From Parachlorella kessleri (Eukaryota > Chlorophyta > Trebouxiophyceae > Chlorellales > Chlorellaceae): a stretch of DNA of 17,485 bases. Below are positions 1 to 8,800 of the stretch, piece after piece. The position numbers were made by a program, and so were the translations under genes. Within the stretch, counting starts at the first letter, position 1; each line of letters begins with the position of its first letter. The stretch lies in the NCBI GenBank assembly GCA_001598975.1, contig BBXU01001895.1, positions 1-17,485 on the forward strand, read 5' to 3'. A model generated the notes under the pieces. The model searched no databases, was not told the origin of the DNA, and saw only the letters and a program-made list of their open reading frames with translations.

Positions 1-1146
1 GGGCGGGCGCACCACCTGGCAGGAGGGGTGCTGGGCTGGGTGTGGTGGGGCCCTTGTGGTGTGCGCACCGCCGTGTCGGGAGCCGCTGGACGGTAGGCCT
101 TTGTGGGGGTTTGGTGGAGTCACGATGCCTGGGCTCTCGGGCCAAAATCAAAGCCCCTAGATGCACTGAGCCAGCCTGGCTTGTTGCCCATGCAAGACAA
201 CCCATGGATGATGAGATGGGTTGGCAGCTCTGTCAACACTGGCTGTGTGTCAGCAGGACATCCTGTCAGCAGAGGCACTGTGTCGACAGGCAGTTGTGTC
301 GAATGGAAGCTCTGGTGACACACCTTTCCGTCAGCAGCTAGGCATGTCGACGTGGCCACTAGCCCAGCCCCTGCTATAGAGGGTTAACAGCAAAGCAGAT
401 GTTGCTTCTAGCCAGCTTGCCCCCTTCCATATTGCATGTACTGCCTGCTGTAATGAGCATCCCACCGCAGAGCTCCCCCCGGCCTGCACACACGCCGCGG
501 CCGCTCCGCATCAACTGACAAAGACCTTGCTGGGTTTAACTTGTCGACGAGCTTCATTTCCATTTCCTTAAGGGGGAACAACTCCTCTTGGTCGCTCACA
601 CTACATACTAATGATTACATTCCATCCTTAATGCAGATGTACGCGGTGAACTGGTGGCCCCCCCGGGCCCACACGGGGCCACGCCACCAGCATGTCATTT
701 GTGGAAAGCAGTACTCCTCATGCAATAAGCTTGCCATAGCCTCCTTGCTGGCACCATGCCCACTCTGAACTATGCAAATCATTTGAAAAACGGGCTAACG
801 GAAGCGAGGAGCCCCATACGCATCTTAGCATCGTCATTGAGACCAAGCCAAAAAGTGAAAAGTACCGAGGCACCAACAGGCAGGCTTGCCACGTCCTCCA
901 CCAAGGCATGCTGCATTTCAAACGCAATGTGAACAAGGTACCTTGGGTATAGGGTTGTGCGCAAGGTCCGGGTTATGGCTACTTCCGCCTTAACCACCTT
1001 TTCATTATCGGCTTCGCACCCCCACACCTTCTAAAAGCCCAGCATCTGGGCAAAGAGCATTACCCTGCAAGCATATTTGCAGAAGCTGGCTGTCCGTGGA
1101 CACATCGCAGCCGCAACTTGTGGCTTCTTTGGCGACCTACCCCACT
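1..1146. other. Left flank, no supported gene
   Basis: Only short unremarkable ORFs are open here. The one that reads most like protein is on the minus strand at 779-1027 and is listed separately. The segment 1028-1146 was joined directly to 2231 onwards before the retrotransposon landed. Confidence 0.5.
779..1027 (-). other. Unassigned 82-codon ORF
   Basis: I do not recognise it. It starts at an ATG (1025-1027), ends at TGA (779-781), and has a mixed amino acid composition with an acidic-basic N-terminal part (EADNEKVVKAEVAITRTL) and a hydrophobic stretch (ASVLFTFWLGL). It could be an exon fragment, a relic of another mobile element, or chance. No splice signals or neighbours support it as a gene. 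Confidence 0.15.
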
Positions 1147-1159
1147 GACTGCGGGATAA
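1147..1159. repeat. Target-site duplication, left copy (long insertion)
   Basis: GACTGCGGGATAA, identical to 2218-2230. It adjoins the tail end of the retrotransposon copy. Its last four bases also fit the tail repeat, so up to four bases could belong to the tail. Confidence 0.88.
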
Positions 1160-1368
1160 ATAAATAAATAAATAAGTACGCCCAGGCCTCGCCGTCCAGC
1201 CGTAGCTGGGCGCCGAGTGATGCCCAGTGGGCACCGGCCAGGGGCGTGGGTTAAGGGAGCGCCATCGGTTGTACCTCATGGGCATGTAGCCCACAAGGTG
1301 GCCTCAGGCGCTACCGGGTGGAGGGCGAGGGTGGGTATGACCCACCCTGCCTCCCAGCCCAGCAGGAG
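1160..1368 (-). mobile_element. 3' UTR and (TTTA)n tail of the long retrotransposon copy
   Basis: Between the ORF stop and the target-site duplication lie 192 bases of UTR (1177-1368) and a run of four-base units, (TAAA)n on the plus strand. Bases 1177-1311 match 3051-3185 without gaps at 133 of 135 positions. A perfect 9-base inverted repeat with a 3-base loop (1328-1336 with 1340-1348) sits 20 bases past the stop, and further hairpins lie in the shared part. In this element class the 3' UTR is what the reverse transcriptase recognises. Confidence 0.88.
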
Positions 1369-2217
1369 TTAACCCATGCCCTGGCGGGGGGTGCGCCGTG
1401 CTGAGATGGAGAAGCTGCTGTGGGGGAGACGCTCCATGCTGCGGCGTGCCTTTACAATTTGTCTTAGGGATGTGACGGCGTGGATGTGGAGCTTTTCCAT
1501 GAGTTTGAGTGCTTCTGTGCTAGTGAGGCCCAGCTTTTCTAGTGTTGTCTGGGTTGGACGGTATATACTGCCAGAACGGCCCAACACTATGACATGCTCA
1601 ATGACGTTGGTCCACCCCGCCTGGGCTAGGGCTTCTTTTAGTTTATCATGTTGGTGTCTCTTTTTCTCCAAAGTGTCTTTCCAGCGTGTGTCTGGCCCAA
1701 AGCCCACCTCGACTAAATGGACTGTGCGACTATGTACAAATTGGAGCTCCCGATCGGTAGGCTGGTGTGACACATCCTCTAGAATCATTATATCTGGTCG
1801 GAGGCGAGTCAGTTCTTTTGGATCTACATGGGGTAGCACCCAAAACGGTATGCGCTTGGCGGCTGCCCCAGCTGCACGCACCGAATCCGAGGTGCCAGCA
1901 TCCATAATGCCAAAGGTGCCACCCAGGGTGCCTTTCTGGATTGCCTGGAAGATCATTCGCACCGCATCATCGTGTCTTCTGATATGGAGAGATTTCATGA
2001 CAGGATGGCTGCATTCACCCAGGATGTGCCCAATTGAGTCTTCGCCCGAGCACATTGGGCATGCCCCACTGGACGGGTGCCCTTGTTTGTGTGCTGTGCG
2101 CTGAAGATAGGGACGATTAAAGCGACGTGCCAGCTTTGCATTCCATAGACACCCGAACCGGCTCTTCAGAGTCTGTACCAGCGTTGCGTAGGGGACCTTC
2201 GAAGAGTTCCACATTGC
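1369..2217 (-). pseudogene. Retrotransposon ORF 3' remnant: CCHC zinc knuckle and restriction-like endonuclease
   Basis: This is the last 282 codons of a retrotransposon polyprotein, open to a TAA at 1369-1371. The reading frame continues rightwards to 2319, and numbered from there the element part is residues 35-316. A zinc knuckle of the form C-x2-C-x7-H-x4-C uses C87, C90, H98 and C103 (CPMCSGEDSIGH start). The endonuclease region follows with RPDIMI at 174-179 and HLVEVGFGPD at 201-210, then a basic KKRHQHDKLKEAL helix. This fits the PD-(D/E)xK-like nuclease that nicks target DNA in R2-like and Dualen elements. The reverse transcriptase and everything N-terminal are lost by 5' truncation, so this copy cannot move itself. 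The nuclease part shows no internal stop, which fits a recent insertion. Confidence 0.82.
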
Positions 2218-2230
2218 GACTGCGGGATAA
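2218..2230. repeat. Target-site duplication, right copy (long insertion)
   Basis: GACTGCGGGATAA, identical to 1147-1159, marking the 5' truncation point of the element. It is read through by the retrotransposon frame, so codons for Y31-V34 of the apparent ORF come from target DNA. Confidence 0.88.
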
Positions 2231-3017
2231 CATGTGGTGAGCGTGCAACTGTTGGCATGGTTGCTCCCGCTCATGCCTTGAGGTCCAACGGAAAGCCTAA
2301 ACAACCCCAGCACAGTCAACCCTGAACCCTAAACCCTCGCCCATGTGTTTACAGATATGGGATTGCTTTCTGCAGGCTGCTTTGTTTACTGATTAATGCC
2401 AGCAAGCTGCTATGTTTTGCTGCGTGGGGAAGCTGCCAGCAAGCTGTTGTGTGTACATGTTTACGGGTCCCATATGCTCCCATTGCTGGCCGGTGCTGCC
2501 TCACAATGCAGCCCCTGGAAAGCCTTAGAGGTCCCATAGGCATTTATGGCACCCGCCCCCTCCGCCATCCGCCGGACATCATCTCCTTGGCGCCGTGCAC
2601 TTGGCAGAGACGGTCACCAGGCAGGCGCGGAGGGCGTCGCCACCCCCAACAATACCTAGGTGTTTGGATGTCCGCACCCCCAGGCCGCACAACATCCCCC
2701 ACTTGTCACCTCCGCGCCCGCGCACTGCCCCAAGCGGTCCGCCATGGTGCACTCCCTCCTCTACGCACGGTTTCCAATGCCCAGCGCCTGGACCCTCTCG
2801 CTTCGAAAGGTGGGTTGCCCCCTTGGTGCCCGACGACCAGGGCGGTGTTTGAATCAGTGCTTGCCAGCATGTGGTTGTGCCCTCGCATGGCCGCTGTCGG
2901 CACAATGACAAGTGCTTTAGGGTCGTTGTATGCCAGCACAGCTGTTCGGCCAAGTCTTGCCACATATGTTGGAGCCCCATGCATCACCTGCCACTGGTTG
3001 CAGGGTGCCAAGCAACT
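2231..3017. other. Spacer between the two retrotransposon copies, no supported gene
   Basis: Begins with target-flanking DNA that adds 30 non-element codons to the retrotransposon frame. It has the telomere-like tract at 2320-2337 and a 13-base direct repeat, TGCCAGCAAGCTG, at 2397-2409 and 2434-2446. A minus-strand ORF at 2706-3026 runs up to the short insertion but shows no motif I know. Confidence 0.5.
2320..2337. repeat. Short telomere-like tract
   Basis: CCCTGAA, CCCTAAA and CCCT follow one another, a degenerate match to the plant-type telomere repeat (TTTAGGG on the other strand). At two and a half units this may be chance. Confidence 0.35.
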
Positions 3018-3191
3018 GCGCACCATTAAATAAATAAATAAATAAATAAATATGCCCAGGCCTCGCCGCCCAGCCGTAGCTGGGCGCCGAGTGATGCCCA
3101 GTGGGCACCGGCCAGGGGCGTGGGTTAAGGGAGCGCCATCGGTTGTACCTCATGGGCATGTAGCCCACAAGGTGGCCTCAGGCGCACCATT
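3018..3191 (-). mobile_element. Very short 5'-truncated copy of the same retrotransposon with target-site duplication
   Basis: Bases 3051-3185 repeat the 3' UTR of the long copy with 2 differences in 135 and no gaps. The (TAAA)6 run at 3027-3050 is the tail, on the left because the copy is in minus orientation. GCGCACCATT occurs on both sides (3018-3027 and 3182-3191). The GCGC of the right-hand copy is also element sequence at 1308-1311, so the junction has a 4-base overlap and the certain duplication is ACCATT. It is 1.87 kb from the long copy and in the same orientation. Confidence 0.88.
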
Positions 3192-4312
3192 CTTAACACG
3201 ACTTCCAGCCTCCGCCAGCTTAAGCAGCGGTACAGCTGGACGCATCATGGCCTTTGCTATTGGGTGGGGACCCACTCTCCTCTTAGCTCGAGGAGTTAAC
3301 TGGTCCCGAGAGCCTTTGTGGCTGGGTCGCCCTCAGTCTTATCTGGCCTGCTGCACCGAAGCCTGGGACAAGAACCGCCAGTGCGACCTCCTATACGTAC
3401 TCGTTCTCACCAAGTTGGTGATGTTCATGAAAATGCTTTTTCAAGGTCTGGGCAGTCCAAGAATAGTATAAGGGCCAAAACTACCAAGTTTGGGCCCCTA
3501 ATACTCTCTGGAGGTCTGTACAATACCCAGTCAAAGTTTAGTCACGCGCGCGCGTCTGGGTCAAAGGGTGTCCAGCCTGTTGTGTGGGAGACCTGCAAAT
3601 TTTTCCGCGGCACAAACCATCCAGCCGATTTCCCTCGGACAAGTTCCTACCACCCCCTACTGTCATACTAAGTCCCTAGGGGCCCCGGCAGAGTGCTACT
3701 ATATCATGTGCGCACCCCAAACTAAGTCACTGCCTCAATACCGCGCTTGGGCGTCCATGCCTGCATGTCATGCTCTAGGTCCTTGGCACACCTCAGGCTC
3801 GTACCAGCCCCTCCCCTGGTGACTGCGCCTCACTGCCTCCCTTTGGGTCTTCTCTTAACTGCTTTGCAACAGCCAAGCAGCCATCGATAGTCCGCTTGCC
3901 TGCACGCCCCGGCCACCTTAGCGCACGGTCATGTTAGGGTGCTGCTCGGGTCCTTGCACGGGGCGCTTATCTCTCACGAGCGGCTGCCAGTGCACTACTT
4001 CGCTGGCTGCACTTCCGTTGAGTTGGAGAAGTTTCTTGCACCCTCTACAGCACCAGCACTGCCTGCGCCCCTTCTCCACGTCCCTACATCCTGTAAGCTG
4101 GTCTTAGACCTAGTGCGCAGGGTTGCGCAGGCCTCAAACTCTCAGGAGCTGGTTTTCTAGGTATCCGCAGCTGGCTGACACTCACCATAGGTTAAGAACA
4201 CTTAAGAATTGTAGGGATTTTGCCTGTCAGACTCACATGTCACAGTAATGTGCAAGCAGTGTCGTGTGTCGCACCCAGGCGTTTAGTCTAGCGCTCCAGA
4301 TGGGTCTCTATA
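3192..4312. other. Intergenic stretch, nothing recognised
   Basis: No ORF with known motifs, no RNA gene and no repeat structure that I could see on either strand. Several short ORFs are open but look like chance in GC-rich DNA. Confidence 0.5.
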
Positions 4313-4576
4313 ATGCATAAAAGTGATCGCGGACCCTGGGAAGTCAAGATTATAAGTTTGGGCTCCCTGGACAGCGAGGTCGCCGGGGCGGAGCATGCCC
4401 AGCACGCGCCTTGTGAGAACCAGTACCAGGAGTTCTTCAAAAAATATGGTGAATATGAGCCAAGTACCTTCGCATGGCATGAGTTGTGGGGCTGCACTAC
4501 CTTATTCCTTGCTACATGCTTGGCGAGGTTTGTGTATATATTAGTATGGGTGGCAGGTAGTGCGAACAGGGAGTAG
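4313..4576 (+). other. Unassigned 87-codon ORF
   Basis: Starts at ATG with an in-frame TAG shortly upstream, ends TAG at 4574-4576. The middle (CENQYQEFFKKYGEYEP) reads like real protein, and the end (LFLATCLARFVYILVWVA) is hydrophobic enough for a membrane segment. I recognise no family. The C-terminal part runs into simple repeats, which argues against a conserved gene. Confidence 0.15.
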
Positions 4577-4583
4577 AGCTGGG

Positions 4584-4632
4584 CTGGACTGGACTGGACG
4601 GAATGGACAGGGCTGAATGCAGAATGCAGAAT
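4584..4632. repeat. Short microsatellites
   Basis: A GGACT pentamer series (about 4584-4599) is followed by the heptamer GAATGCA repeated (TGAATGCAGAATGCAGAAT, 4614-4632). Simple slippage repeats. Confidence 0.7.
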
Positions 4633-4895
4633 ATATGTTGGTGTAGGTACTCCACACGTTGGTTGGGACAGGGGACATGAGCCATGGCAGTTGTGTGCCG
4701 ACGTGGTGCAGAGTTGTACCATCCCTTTCTGGGTGTGTGTGGGGTGCGACGTGGTTTTGTGTTGTAGGCGCCCCATTTCAGCTTGAATGACTAAAGGGAC
4801 CTCAACAGGTCTGCAACCTACATTGATTCCCGCTGCAAAGGAGACCGGGCAGTTCCACCTCAAGCAACATGTGGGCACACCTTTAGAACTGGAGG

Positions 4896-5090
4896 TGTGC
4901 AGCAGGCTGTGTTTACAGGGTGCTATGTTGACGGGGGGCGTCAATAGGGATGTGCAAAGGGGGCTATGTCCCCAGGGGGCTGTGGTGACGGGGGGTGTGC
5001 AGCAGGTTGTGTCCCCAAGGGGCTGTGTTGACGGGGGGTGTGCAGCAGGTTGCGTCCCCAAGGGGTTGTGTTGACGGGGGAGGCGTGCAG
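4896..5090. repeat. Minisatellite of about four 43-55-base units
   Basis: Units start at TGTGC (or CGTGC) at 4896, 4951, 4996, 5039 and 5084, giving spacings of 55, 45, 43 and 45 bases. Each has a TGTGCAGCAGG-like start, a GTCCCCAAGGGG-like palindrome core and a TTGACGGGGG end. The two units at 4996 and 5039 are nearly identical, older ones on the left diverge. The repeat keeps long frames open on both strands (for instance minus 4288-5226), which I take as a by-product. Confidence 0.8.
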
Positions 5091-5926
5091 CGGCACTGAT
5101 ATGGGGTCGCTGGTGTCTGTGGGGCGTTGGGGGGAAGCGGCAAAGCTGCTTAGCTTCTCTGAGTGGGTGTAGGGGAACGCCATCATGTGGTATGCTGAGA
5201 CGAAGACAGCCCTCAGCAGGACCCACAAGAGCTTAAGCAGGCTGCCGGTCATTCCGGCCTTCAGCTTTAGGTACATGCCGCTTCCTCGCTATGCGTGCCA
5301 CTACATCACTGTGCTGCTGGACTAGGCGGGCCGTGCATGTGATTGTCTTCGCTACTAATAACAGGTAAGTGAGCCATGGAGTGTGAGGCTGGTGGACACA
5401 TTGCAGTAAGTGCAATTGCTTGTCTGACGGCTCAACTCTTGTGGGTGCACGGAGTGCGGTGGCGGGTGGCTATTTTTCCGGCTTCTTAGTGGTAGTGATG
5501 AGTGGCGGCGCACGGATTGCTCCAGCTCCAAGCTCTGCTAGCCCGTCCACGCCAGCAACAACTTGTTGCACTACAGGCACCGGAGTTGCCAAGACCCAGG
5601 CGGGTGCCCTGGCAACAGGCTGAAGGTGTTACCCACCACCGCCGGGCCCCGCAACAAAGTGCTCAGGGCACATCACAACAACGAGAAGAGGTGAGCATGG
5701 GTCGTTGTAACACAATTGTTGTTTGAAGAGACATGCCCTGCCCACCTAACTGTCTCAGCCCACGAGAGCCTAGGAGGTGCTAAAGTCCCAATATTTGTGA
5801 GGCAGGGGTGCAGCCAAGCAAATAGAATTCAAAGCAACATCACACTCGCAACCAGGTTTGTTCAAAGCCGGCCTGCGTCCCCGCATCCGCCTATAGCCAA
5901 TGGATGGACGGTCTTAAGAGTGCAGG

Positions 5927-5937
5927 CCCCCCCCCCC
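5927..5937. repeat. 11-base poly-C run
   Basis: Uninterrupted C-run in the intergenic region, no associated gene seen. Confidence 0.8.
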
Positions 5938-6998
5938 TCCTCGCAAACTTTTGGCCAACTCTTCTTCTTTAGAAAGATAATGCACTGAAGAAGATGGTCA
6001 TCATTGCAACCTGCAGCTTGGGCAAGCGTGTCATCAGCTTCACACTGCCATTAGAGATGGAGCCCACGCTGGACATGTACTTGGAGTGCAAGGTGCTCTT
6101 CCCCCACACGACCGACCACCCCTTTAAAGTTTGTTATTGCGACGGGCATGCCCATCACCGAAGCACCTTGGGCCCAACGGTTGAACCAGATCGTCACCCG
6201 CTGGCCAGCCCCAGCCAGGTGCCCCCTAGAAGCTGCGGCACATTTTTGGGAAGAGTGGAGCAGGCCTGAGGCCGCCCCTAGGCCAGCCAGCACAAGCGCC
6301 GCGAGTTTGCTTTGGTGGTGGTGTGGTGCAATTGTAAAGCCTCGACCCAAACCACATGATGAAAAGCCAAGCGGGCTGGCAGCGTCCAGTAAACCGACAC
6401 ATGTCTGCAACGCGTCGGCGTTGGCAGCCACCCCTTGGTGAAAGCAGCCCAGGCGCGACAGGAGTTGTGTCTGCGCAAGCATGTGCAGACACAGGCGGTG
6501 TTTGCGGAGGCGTGTGATGGAGTGCAGGCCATGGGGAACACGAGGAGGACCTGGCATGCCAAGTACGACATCTCCCAGGCCAAGCACGACATCTCGTACC
6601 ACGGGCGGTGGACCACATGTCAGCCCGGCGGCGCAGTGTGCTCTCCCCTGAGCCCCTGGCGAAGGCGCGTGCTGCTGCTACCAGGCCAATTGCAACAGCG
6701 CCGGCCCCCTCATTGGGGAGCGGCTGGCTGCCACAGCAGCAGTTGCGGGTAGCACCTGCGGCCACCCTAGGACCATATGCCTACTGCGCCCCAGCTTGCA
6801 GCTAGCGACGGTATCCCACGGTACTACAGTACGCCAAGCTATGGTTGGTCAACTTTTCAACCCTGCCATAGAGTCCAAACTTGGACCTGGCCTGCAACCA
6901 TTTGGATGAAGAGGCGGGATCACCTCACCTTTTTGGAAGCATTTCATCCCAAGGATTCATTAGTGAGCCGCTTTGTAGCGTCTGTGGGGGATACCTTA

Positions 6999-7017
6999 CC
7001 CCCCCCCCCCCCCCCCC
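6999..7017. repeat. 19-base poly-C run
   Basis: An uninterrupted run of 19 C on the plus strand, about 445 bases beyond the synthetase stop codon. Length may be unreliable in assembled reads. Confidence 0.85.
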
Positions 7018-7461
7018 TTCCTGGAGGTCGACTATGCACAGTTGAAGTGCCAGCGGCACATGTAGCCGCCATTGCCAATAGTCAAGGCTCTCCTTAGAGT
7101 CTGAGGCTTGTTATTGACACCCACCACAGCCGCTGCTTGGGTTGGGGAATGATATGCTCCAATCTCTTAAGTGACACAGTGGTGCACCACCCTATCCAGT
7201 CCGTTGCACACCATACCACGACATGATAAGAGGTTGCCTGTACCTTCTTTGACAACATATGTGTTGTCCCGCCCTCCATTGCTGGGCGAGAGATGCAAGA
7301 ATGGAGCATTGACCACTGTCACTAAGCAAATACTTCCCACCATTGTTGTGCAAGGACACAGAATGCTGTCTCCGTCTAAGTTAGGACACTGCTGGCACAT
7401 GGAAACAACAAGAAAAAGAAAGAGACATGCCTATCCCTAGCAGTTACTCTGGGGCTTCTAC

Positions 7462-8800
7462 TCAACCCGAAAAGAGGGCAGCTGGTGCACCAGGCGTGGC
7501 TGCAGTTACTTGTTGATCGGTGCTGGCCTGCTGCTCCTCATAGCTCACACGCCGCACAGCAAGGTCTTGTACTCTTAATGCCCTACGAAAGCAGAGTCTA
7601 ATGTGGTAAGCAACATGCACCACTACTACATGTGCACACACAGCATGAAGACAATACACGATCATAAAGGGACAGGGCAGCAAGCGATTGTGAAAGCAAG
7701 GCATCCCACCTTGAATGTTTTTGGTAAGCATTACTGTGATTTGACGCTTGTGACACTCACCGCCTTAGGTAATCTATGTTATTCTCTAACAATGCAGCCT
7801 CATCAAATGGCAGCTTGACATCCAAAACCTGTATTACACAATAGTTGATAATATATTATACTGCTTGCTTGGAAGAAGCAACAATGGCAAGAAGTCGTCT
7901 GCAACTTCTCAGAGCACAATGCCGTGACCTCTACATTGTGTTGATCAGTACTTGCTGTTCAGCACTCCTATACACACCAGTTGGGACATAAGAGGTTGTG
8001 TGGAAGGTGTAATGCCACCAACCACCATGGAACCTACCCGTGGGCCACCCTTTGTTGCTTCCTCCAGCTTATACTTCGCAAAAGGCATCACTGTCTGCTT
8101 CACGGCCTTAGGGTTGAGGCCTGAGACAGACGGATCTGTCGAGATACCAGAAAGTACCTGCAGTTCAAAATGCAAGCAAAATAAATACATGCCACGCAAG
8201 AAGCCTGATTGATGTGAGAGGTGAAACTGTCACGCTTTGTGTGCACCCAAGCCCAGCCCAGGCCGGCTTGCATCCGACGCCCGCCCTTTAGGGGGCAAGA
8301 TGCTGAAAACCCCAATCTTGGAACCCAGCCTCACAGTATCCAGTATGCAAATGCGGCACCACGTTAACACACCTGCGCCATGGCATCCCCGGGGAAAGAG
8401 TTGTCGGCAGGGTTGATGAGGTCCGCAAGCAGGTTCAGCACGACTGCCTGCCAGCCGCCGAAGCGATCAATAACCAGAATCTCGCCTCGCGTGACCTGCA
8501 TGAATAGCACAGCGGTCGGAGTATGGCTACATCTGTCGATGGGGAAAGCCAGGCAAACTATTCTTCCTCACATGCAGGCACGCACGGCTTAATCCCAAAC
8601 CGCCAGGTAATACAAAGCGATACAAACTGGGTTTGACCAACCACGCTCAAGTGCTCCATAACCTGCAAGCTTGCTGCTAGCTAGAATGACAGAAGCTTAC
8701 CTTAGGCGGTGTCTCCACCTGCTGCCCCTTCTTGGCCTTAGGTGGTGCCTCTGCCTTGGCGATGGCCTTGCGCAAGTTGCTGATGGTGTTATCAATGTAA
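7462..8800 (-). CDS. LARS: Leucyl-tRNA synthetase, C-terminal domain exons (visible exons 20-24) and stop
   Basis: Residues 673-849. Exon 8701-8800 encodes a charged linker ([14 protein letters not shown], then a lysine-rich PPKAKKGQQ stretch). Exon 8373-8495 gives [13 protein letters not shown], and 8038-8157 gives [19 protein letters not shown], matching the KKVMPF block of cytosolic enzymes. Exon 7761-7828 has [15 protein letters not shown], and the last coding exon, 7462-7582, ends [11 protein letters not shown] then TGA at 7462-7464. The ending resembles the PGNP-type ending of plant cytosolic LeuRS rather than the longer animal C-terminus, so it looks complete rather than truncated. This part is less conserved than the core, but the five exons join in frame with standard GT-AG introns. 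Confidence 0.88.

Larger units (their letters stand above)
1147..2230 (-). mobile_element. 5'-truncated non-LTR retrotransposon, long copy, with target-site duplication
   Basis: The inserted segment is 1160-2217. It lies between two exact copies of GACTGCGGGATAA (1147-1159 and 2218-2230), and on the minus strand it ends in a (TTTA)n tail. Order on the minus strand: end of an ORF with zinc knuckle and endonuclease region (2217-1369), 3' UTR (1368-1177), tail. Lack of any reverse transcriptase, direct repeat of target DNA and a short-repeat tail are what a 5'-truncated copy made by target-primed reverse transcription looks like. The zinc knuckle plus RPD-type endonuclease points to the restriction-like-endonuclease branch (R2, CRE, NeSL or the algal Dualen/RandI group). 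I cannot decide the family without the reverse transcriptase. Because the target ends in ATAA, the exact tail/target border is ambiguous by a few bases. Confidence 0.9.
5091..7461. other. Intergenic stretch including the synthetase 3' UTR, no supported gene
   Basis: No gene I can defend. It holds a weak two-exon candidate on the plus strand (5291-5623, see findings), poly-C runs at 5927-5937 and 6999-7017, and GC-rich overlapping ORFs at 6051-6805 on both strands without motifs. The synthetase transcript must end somewhere left of 7462. The green-algal poly(A) signal TGTAA (TTACA on the plus strand) is absent from 6961-7461, so I cannot place the end. Confidence 0.5.

Noticed and set aside
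1376..2104. 242-codon plus-strand ORF
   Set aside because: Exactly antisense to the retrotransposon nuclease frame, which has recognisable motifs; this strand has none.
2706..3026. 106-codon minus-strand ORF next to the short insertion
   Set aside because: Fairly even composition, but no family motif, no splice signals and an equally long frame on the other strand.
3051..3185. Independent SINE with its own RNA polymerase III promoter
   Set aside because: No convincing A and B boxes, and the sequence is simply the 3' UTR of the longer copy, so a 5'-truncated copy is enough explanation.
4288..5226. 312-codon minus-strand ORF rich in proline, threonine and cysteine
   Set aside because: Its middle is the minisatellite read in one frame, the rest has no motif, and it overlaps equally open plus-strand frames. 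Better explained by repeat-driven openness.
6051..6805. Overlapping ORFs up to 183 codons on both strands
   Set aside because: No domain, no splice pattern, low-complexity composition and mutual overlap. A small repeated AAG(T/C)ACGACATCTC at 6561-6574 and 6582-6595 looks accidental.
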